Source of the DNA: Methanobacteriales archaeon HGW-Methanobacteriales-1
GTDB lineage: Archaea > Methanobacteriota > Methanobacteria > Methanobacteriales > Methanobacteriaceae
DNA: 64,000 bases
Direction of reading: 5' to 3'
Assembly: GCA_002839705.1 (NCBI GenBank)
Contig: PGYO01000005.1
Location: 186,001 to 250,000, forward strand
Position numbers and translations under genes: made by a program
The notes under the pieces: model-generated
Seen by the model: only the letters and a program-made list of their open reading frames with translations
Database searches by the model: none
What the model was told of the DNA's origin: nothing
Shown here: piece by piece, positions 58,464 through 64,000 of the stretch
Numbering within the stretch: the stretch's first letter is position 1
Layout: each line of letters begins with the position of its first letter

Positions 58464-58657
58464 ATCGTACACCTTGCTTTAATCAACTAAGCATTTAACA
58501 CAGGATAAATTTGAAAAATATTGATTTTTATTAATGTTTTTTAAAATATAAATGTATAAATATCACTAATTTCAGTGAGTAATTTTCTTTGCCTATTCTT
58601 ATTAATAAGCTTTTTCTAAATTATTATTCTAAAATTTTTTTCAATAATTTAAAGCAA

Positions 58658-60088
58658 CTAACTGCGTTTTAATAATTCTAATCCGCCTCTTATTAGTATC
58701 AGAACAGGTATAATTTCCAGTCTTCCAACCCACATACTAAAAATCATTACTATTTCAGCGATTTCAGGCATATTAGGGGATATAATCCCCATACTCAACC
58801 CAACGTTTCCCTGGGCCGATGCTACTTCAAAAAGGGAGTTCAAAGGATCGTAGCCATATGATGCTAGGACTAACCATCCAAATAGAAGAAAAACAATATA
58901 TAGGGATGTGTAAGAACTGGCCTCTCTAATTTCCACATCACTAACAGTTTTACCTGAAATTTTACGAGGTATTACCGAACCTTCAGGGGTTAAAATTTTC
59001 ATTAATTCCCAGTAAATTCCTTTAAGGATGGTAACTACTCGTATTAATTTTATAGCCCCAGTGGTGGAACCAGCAGCCATTCCTATCATCATACATGTTA
59101 GAATTAATATTTTCACATAAGTGGGCCAGGCTATCATTTGTGGAAGAGTTTGGGTATTGGATCCAGTACAACTAAGGGCAGAAACAACATTAAAAATAGA
59201 ATCCAGTGGTAAAATTTTACTACTCATAAAAATAAGTATTGAGAACAATGCTACAATGACGACCATGGCCTGAAACTGTATATCTTTTATAGCAAATTTT
59301 ACATTCCCCTTTAAAACCCGATAGTGCACCAGAAAACTAGTACCGCCTACAATCATTAAAAATATAGTGATTATGGTGATTAAATTGCTTCCATAGGCCC
59401 CAATATTCCCATTTTTAATGGACATTCCTCCAGTGGAAAGATTGGTCATGGTATTATTAATGGCATCAAAAAGGGACATTCCAGCAAGTCCATAGAGAAC
59501 AATTCCTAAAATAGTATAAAATAAATATATCCACCAGATAGTCTTCACCGTATTGGGTATGCTGGGTTTTATTCGTTCTTCCCTGGCTTCAGATTTGTAC
59601 AATCGAGATGCAGCAGTCCCTGGACGAATAAGAATTCCTATAACTACAATAACTACTCCAACCCCCCCAATCCACTGTTCCAAGCTTCTTAAAAATAAAA
59701 TTGACTTGGGAAGTATTTCCACATCGAGAAATATGCTGAGGCCACTGCCGGTCCAAGCAGACATATTTTCAAAATAAGCATTCACAAATCCCATTTTAAG
59801 GCCTATAATCATCACCAAACTACCAATCAGAGCTGCCCATAGCCAGGCCAAGGCCGCGATTATCATTCCGTGCTTTAGCCGTATGGATCCTCCAGAAGGA
59901 ACAATTTTCTTTATTAGAGTTCCTATGGTTATGGAAATGGCCGAAGGTATAATAAAACTAATATAATTATTTTCTCCATAAATCAGAGAAACTATAATTG
60001 GCAGGAGAACTACTACACCAATTCCCTGCATTATGCCTCCCAGATACTCTGAGACTACAAAAAAATCCCGCTTTCCGAAATACTTCAT
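58658..60088 (-). CDS. trkH: Trk-type potassium uptake membrane protein TrkH
   Basis: The protein has 476 residues with about ten or more membrane helices in four M1-P-M2 repeats. Selectivity-filter glycines lie in AWTGSGLSIFLDVEI, TNLSTGGMSIKNGNIGAYGS, SALSCTGSNTQTLPQM and ASAQGNVGLSMGIISPNM. It forms the K+ pathway, controlled by TrkA encoded downstream. No strong ribosome binding site precedes the ATG. Confidence 0.93.
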   Translation of the reverse strand: MKYFGKRDFFVVSEYLGGIMQGIGVVVLLPIIVSLIYGENNYISFIIPSAISITIGTLIKKIVPSGGSIRLKHGMIIAALAWLWAALIGSLVMIIGLKMGFVNAYFENMSAWTGSGLSIFLDVEILPKSILFLRSLEQWIGGVGVVIVVIGILIRPGTAASRLYKSEAREERIKPSIPNTVKTIWWIYLFYTILGIVLYGLAGMSLFDAINNTMTNLSTGGMSIKNGNIGAYGSNLITIITIFLMIVGGTSFLVHYRVLKGNVKFAIKDIQFQAMVVIVALFSILIFMSSKILPLDSIFNVVSALSCTGSNTQTLPQMIAWPTYVKILILTCMMIGMAAGSTTGAIKLIRVVTILKGIYWELMKILTPEGSVIPRKISGKTVSDVEIREASSYTSLYIVFLLFGWLVLASYGYDPLNSLFEVASAQGNVGLSMGIISPNMPEIAEIVMIFSMWVGRLEIIPVLILIRGGLELLKRS

Positions 60089-60308
60089 ATTATCTTATTA
60101 GAGATTTCCTTGATAACATATAAATCTTGTCTTAACAGTAAAAAATCAATATTATTAAAACGGGGATAATTGATGTCAAGGTATTTAATAATCTATTAAT
60201 CTTGAATATTCAGTTAAAAAATAAAAATAGGAAATATATGTAGTTCTTATTTATTAAATTAGACTTTTTAATCACTTTAAAAAATAAATAAAAATTTAAA
60301 TATTGTTT

Positions 60309-61100
60309 TTATTTAGATTTTTTTTCTTCTTCCATAACACTCAATTCAGACCCTAGGAAGTCTTTAATGTCCCGTATACTGTTGAGTAGTTGTGCAGGGA
60401 ACACAATGGTCGAATTTTTCTCGGCAGCGATGTTACTGAGTACTTGCATAATCCGCAGCTGCAGAGCTACTGGATGTTCAGTAATGATATCTGCAGCATC
60501 CCCTAATTTACCTGCTGCCAGATATTCTCCTTCTGCAGAGATAATTTTGGCTCTTTTCTCTCTTTCAGCTTCAGCTTGTAGAGCAATGGCCCTTTGCATG
60601 CTTTCTGGTAATTTAATATCCTTTATTTCTACGGTGGTAACCTTAATTCCCCATGGTTCGCTGTGTCCATCTATAATTTCCTGAATTTTTTGGTTGACAT
60701 GAGGGGTGTCAGATAAAACTTGGTCTAATGTGAATTGACCTACTACACTTCGAACGGTAGTCTGAGAAATTTGATTAACTGCTCGATTGTAGTTTTCAAT
60801 CTCTACCACAGCTTTATATGCATCTACCACTTTAAAGTAAGCCACTGCAGCCACATCAATAGTTACATTATCTTGTGTAATGATTTTCTGAGCAGGGATA
60901 GGCATAGTAACTATTCTAAGTGAAGGCTTTACCATGCGATCAACCAGAGGAATAATTATTCGAAGTCCTGGTTCTCTAACCCCTATTACTTTACCCAGTC
61001 TAAAAACGACTCCTCGTTCGTACTGGTTCACAATCTTGACAGAAAGGCCGATAATAATCAGTATGGCTGCCAATATAATAATTATAGTAAGCAAATCCAT
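60309..61100 (-). CDS. SPFH domain protein, slipin (stomatin-like)
   Basis: The protein has 263 residues from the ATG preceded by ggagggtatta. An N-terminal membrane helix (about 2-22) is followed by the SPFH domain: [40 protein letters not shown] and [15 protein letters not shown]-type sequence, ending in a coiled coil with [20 protein letters not shown]. Stomatins form oligomeric membrane microdomains and are often paired with NfeD; no nfeD is adjacent. Function in archaea is unclear. Confidence 0.93.
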   Translation of the reverse strand: MDLLTIIIILAAILIIIGLSVKIVNQYERGVVFRLGKVIGVREPGLRIIIPLVDRMVKPSLRIVTMPIPAQKIITQDNVTIDVAAVAYFKVVDAYKAVVEIENYNRAVNQISQTTVRSVVGQFTLDQVLSDTPHVNQKIQEIIDGHSEPWGIKVTTVEIKDIKLPESMQRAIALQAEAEREKRAKIISAEGEYLAAGKLGDAADIITEHPVALQLRIMQVLSNIAAEKNSTIVFPAQLLNSIRDIKDFLGSELSVMEEEKKSK

Positions 61101-61481
61101 TTTAATACCCTCCAAATGTTCTCTAAATTTTAGATTTTAAACTAATATTATTTCTGCTTATAATAATATGCCTATTAAAACTAATAAAATTTAGTAAAAA
61201 TAGGGGAATATTTTCAATAAACTACAAAAAAGCAAAAAATTAAAAAGGCAATTATTAGTTCTATAATTTTATATAGTAGTTTAGTTTAATTAGTCTATTT
61301 AACTAGATACTAATCCAGTTTGTATATTTTTTATTATCTAAAAATTTTTAATGGTCTGATTTCTATAAAACAAAAATTTTGCTATATTACTAATTATTTA
61401 GAGCTATTAAATTTAAAATTATATTAATTAATCGTATAATTCAACTTATTTAACCTATTAACTCATTAATGACTGGTTATA
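61101..61481. other. A/T-rich gap between slipin and the flippase-like gene
   Basis: The two flanking genes diverge, so this contains two promoters. It is nearly all A/T with no clear hairpin or gene. Confidence 0.35.
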
Positions 61482-62498
61482 ATGAAACACAAAGGACTAA
61501 TTTTAATACTGGTTGGCATAGGGATTATAGCAGCCATGATAATATTCATAGGCCCAGAGAAAATCTTAAATGCATTGGAAAAGGCAAATCCAATTTTTAT
61601 AATCTTAGCGGTACTTGTTCAATTCCTTGTGTATGGTTTGTGGACATTGAGATGGTCCATAACCACTAACTCCGTCAAAATTAATGTTAAGAAAAGACAT
61701 CTTTTACCTATGCTCATGGTGGGACTTGCAGCGAATAATATCACTCCCAGTGGCAGAGGAGGAGGAGAACCAGTTCGAGCTTATATTTTAAGTAAATATT
61801 CTAAATGTTCCATGGAATCATCATTTGCAACAGTGATTGCAGATAGGGGCCTGGACATGTTTCCTTTCATAGTTTTAGCAGTGATAACTATTTTTGCTGT
61901 TATGATGAGTTTTAGTCTGCCGTTTTGGGCTCTTTTAAGTTTAATTATCGCTGTAATACTACTTATTGTAATTTTTGTACTGATTTTTTATACATCTTTA
62001 AATAAAAAAGCAGGAGAAAAATTCACTCGATGGGTTTTAAAACTCATAAGAAGGTTTTACCGGAAAAATCCGGAAAAACTTGAAAAAAAAGCTTTAAGTG
62101 CCATAAATGAATTTCAGTTCACTATGAAAATAATGCTGAAAGATAGGAAAGTAGTGTTATATGGTATCCCACTTTCATTTTTGATCTGGTTTTTTGAAAT
62201 AATGAGGGTTTATCTGGTATTTTCAGCTTTTGGAATGGATATATCATTAATTTTAATAGCAGAAGTTTTTATAATTGCCAGTTTAATTGGAATTATTCCA
62301 TTACTTCCGGGAGGCCTAGGGGCGGTTGATGGGATTATGATATTACTTTATTCTGCTGCAGGTGTCCCTCCTTCGATTAGTGCCGCGGCCACTGTTCTGG
62401 AGCGATTAATATCGTTTTGGATGACTTCGGTTATAGGGATTGCTTGTTTGCCTTATTTCGGGTCCGGTGTTATTGAAAAAATATCAAAGAAAATATAG
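61482..62498 (+). CDS. Lysylphosphatidylglycerol synthase-TM / flippase-like integral membrane protein
   Basis: The protein has 338 residues with about eight membrane helices. The conserved GLAANNITPSGRGGGEPVRA segment and ADRGLDMFPFIVLAV near residue 125, plus GIIPLLPGGLGAVDGIMILL in the second half, define the UPF0104/LPG_synthase_TM family. Archaeal members include AglD-type proteins in surface glycan assembly and are proposed flippases. The catalytic lysyltransferase domain of MprF is absent. The gene stands alone. Confidence 0.88.
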   Translation: MKHKGLILILVGIGIIAAMIIFIGPEKILNALEKANPIFIILAVLVQFLVYGLWTLRWSITTNSVKINVKKRHLLPMLMVGLAANNITPSGRGGGEPVRAYILSKYSKCSMESSFATVIADRGLDMFPFIVLAVITIFAVMMSFSLPFWALLSLIIAVILLIVIFVLIFYTSLNKKAGEKFTRWVLKLIRRFYRKNPEKLEKKALSAINEFQFTMKIMLKDRKVVLYGIPLSFLIWFFEIMRVYLVFSAFGMDISLILIAEVFIIASLIGIIPLLPGGLGAVDGIMILLYSAAGVPPSISAAATVLERLISFWMTSVIGIACLPYFGSGVIEKISKKI

Positions 62499-62688
62499 TA
62501 TGTTGAAATTGTATAGTAAAAAGATTAACAAAAAATTATATTATACCTAAATTAGTTAAATAATAAAATCCAAATTTATAATGTAAATTGAATTATTCAT
62601 AAATATAATCCTAGATTATATTTAATTATCGATGTTCAAATTATAATGAATTAAAATTAAGAATTAAATTTTAAAGTGGAGATTTTAA

Positions 62689-63811
62689 ATGCAGGAAGAG
62701 TATTCTCATATGGGGGGAGGAGTTACTGAAGATAGTGACCACTTTGAATTAAAAAAATCATTCTTAAATGAATATGAGATGTTAAGTGATGATATTAGGA
62801 ATTCCAATCAATTTTTAAATTTATTATTAGACCAAAATCCAGATCCTTGGTATTTATATGACTTGAAAGGATTTTTAATTGACTGTAACCAATCTTTTGA
62901 AGACTTGGTAGGTTACACTCGAGTGGATTTAGTTGGTAAATGTTTTTTGCAGCTAAAACTATTACCTCTTATCCAAAGAGCCAGAGCTAAGATTATTCTG
63001 GATAAAAATGCGGCAGGCATGATCAGTGGCCCGGATGAATTTGAATTCATAACTAAAAATGGGGAACTGATTAATGTTGAACTTAAAAATTCTTTAGTTG
63101 ACATAAAAAATCGAAAATTAGTTCTGGTAACTGTAAGGGATGTTGAAAAGCATTTAAAGAAAGAAAAAGAGCTGGAAAGTCGCACTGAAGCTCGAGAAAA
63201 AATGATTGAGGAACTTTACCGGCAAATTGAAAAAAATTTGCAGATTGTAACCAGCCTTATGAATCTCCAAAAAGCTCACATGAGGGACGATAAGGATGCT
63301 GAACTTCTTCAAGATACCCATAATCGTGTTAAATCTATTAGAAAAGCTTATTCAATCTCCAGAGCTTACTCGTATTAATTTTGCAGAATATTCTAAAAGT
63401 ATTCTTTCTGGCCTTTTAAGTACCTATGCTCCTGAACCAGGTAATATAAGTCTTAATGTTGAACTAGAAGATACTTTCATGGATATGGGTACCTCTATTC
63501 CTTTGGGCATGATTTTAACTGAGCTAGTTTCTAATAGTTTTAGACATGCCTTTAAGCCAGATATAATGGGTGAAATAAAAATTATTTTTAAAAATTATCC
63601 AGATTACTATGTTTTAAGGGTTCAGGATAATGGTGATGGATTTCCAGATGATGTTAATTTTGATAGAACACATTCGCTGGGCCTGCAACTGGTTAAAAGT
63701 TTAGTAAATCAGATAGAGGGTAATATGAAAAGAAAACTGTCTGGTGGTACTTGTTTTTCAATAGAAGTCCCTAAATTGGGAAGTCTAGATCTGGACCGAA
63801 TTTATGAATGA
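62689..63811 (+). pseudogene. PAS-containing sensor histidine kinase (HisKA_2/HATPase), frameshifted
   Basis: The first frame (from ATG 62689 after aagtggagatttta) holds a PAS domain (LYDLKGFLIDCNQSFEDLVG to KLVLVTVRDVEKHLKKEKEL) and the helical dimer region with YRQIEKNLQIVTSLMNLQ. It then fails near 63340, and the adjacent frame continues LEKLIQSPELTRINFAEYSK through the ATPase motifs LTELVSNSFRHAFKP, DNGDGFPDDVNF and HSLGLQLVKSL to 63811. About 10-11 bases appear missing where family members read RVKSIALIHEKL. The residues Tyr-Arg-Gln replace the usual phospho-acceptor His region (HHRVKN), so the protein was catalytically odd before the frameshift. Confidence 0.75.
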
Positions 63812-64000
63812 TTTTTTTTATTCTATTTTATTTTTACTTATTTTAAATTATTATTATTATTTCCAATAATTGATTATAACAAGGCACTTATTTTGTAACT
63901 TCATTTGTATAGGTTTAATTAATTAATTAATTATTCAAAGCTCTCTAAATTTTATAAAGTCAGATTATTTCTATAAAATCAAATAGAAAAATATATAATA
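63812..64000. other. A/T-rich right edge, no gene seen
   Basis: The last stretch contains T-rich runs and a ttaattaattaattaattatt simple repeat near 63917. It could be the terminator region of the decayed kinase gene; nothing else can be supported. Confidence 0.4.

Noticed and set aside
63917-63945. A ttaattaattaatt simple repeat as a functional repeat or CRISPR-like array
   Set aside because: It is a short low-complexity A/T run without spacers and is common in this genome.

Overview
The window comes from a mesophilic, AT-rich methanogenic archaeon, most likely Methanobacterium or a close relative in the Methanobacteriales. The evidence is an F420-reducing hydrogenase operon (frhA tail, frhD, frhG, frhB), a type II methionine aminopeptidase, Holliday junction resolvase Hjc, archaeal GatB, an A1:U72 initiator tRNA, an intron-bearing tRNA-Trp, an archaeal RNase P RNA, and TTTATATA-type promoters about 25 bases ahead of expected transcript starts. 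Many genes have a GGTG/GGAGG ribosome binding site, and it sets the start codon downstream of the longest possible reading frame in many cases.

Layout. 0-5 kb: frh operon, a small TPR-like membrane protein, map, and a pair of membrane-anchored coiled-coil proteins of unknown function. 5.2-9.7 kb: initiator tRNA, a patch of decayed genes (including a PAS-domain remnant) beside an orphan response regulator, RNase P RNA, a Cys-rich small protein, and an FtsX-like permease with an atypical ABC ATPase. 9.8-18.4 kb: grpE-dnaK-dnaJ with a divergent winged-helix regulator carrying repeated operator-like boxes over its TATA box, then hypF and larB. 18.4-37.3 kb: an accessory zone rich in redox and stress genes. 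It holds HxlR, PadR, TetR and ArsR regulators, nitroreductases, flavodoxins, QueG-like Fe-S proteins (one truncated), GNAT acetyltransferases, methyltransferases, a frameshifted ABC exporter, a winged-helix/CDF-like fusion, a TMEM175-type channel, a class III aminotransferase, an orphan solute-binding protein and a DHA2-type exporter. 37.9-45.7 kb: polyphosphate kinase and exopolyphosphatase (overlapping genes), a FAD amine-oxidase/phytoene-desaturase-like protein, a transglutaminase-like protein, a methyltransferase and an NADPH:quinone-reductase-like flavoprotein. 45.8-49.7 kb: hisE, a CBS-ParB/SerK-like protein, gatB and a radical SAM protein with variant cysteine spacing. 50.6-53.1 kb: seven tRNA genes (Asn, Met, Glu, Leu, His, Cys, Trp) with hjc among them. 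The tRNA-Trp intron looks like a box C/D guide RNA whose predicted target is C34 of the same tRNA. 53.2-64 kb: metallo-beta-lactamase fold protein, membrane hydrolase-like protein, DUF2207 and LemA, TrkA and TrkH, a slipin, a flippase-like membrane protein, and a frameshifted sensor kinase that has also lost its phospho-acceptor histidine.

The genes connect at several points. FrhD and HypF both serve maturation of the NiFe hydrogenase encoded at the left edge. LarB belongs to a nickel pincer cofactor pathway. Several regulators sit next to operator-like dyads of their own. Two sensory proteins are decayed, leaving at least one response regulator without an intact local partner. I saw no CRISPR array, no complete insertion sequence, no prophage and no obvious multi-gene defence system. 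The most unusual material is a 31-residue Cys-rich gene, the tRNA-Trp intron guide RNA, the fusion proteins and two structured GC-richer intergenic stretches.
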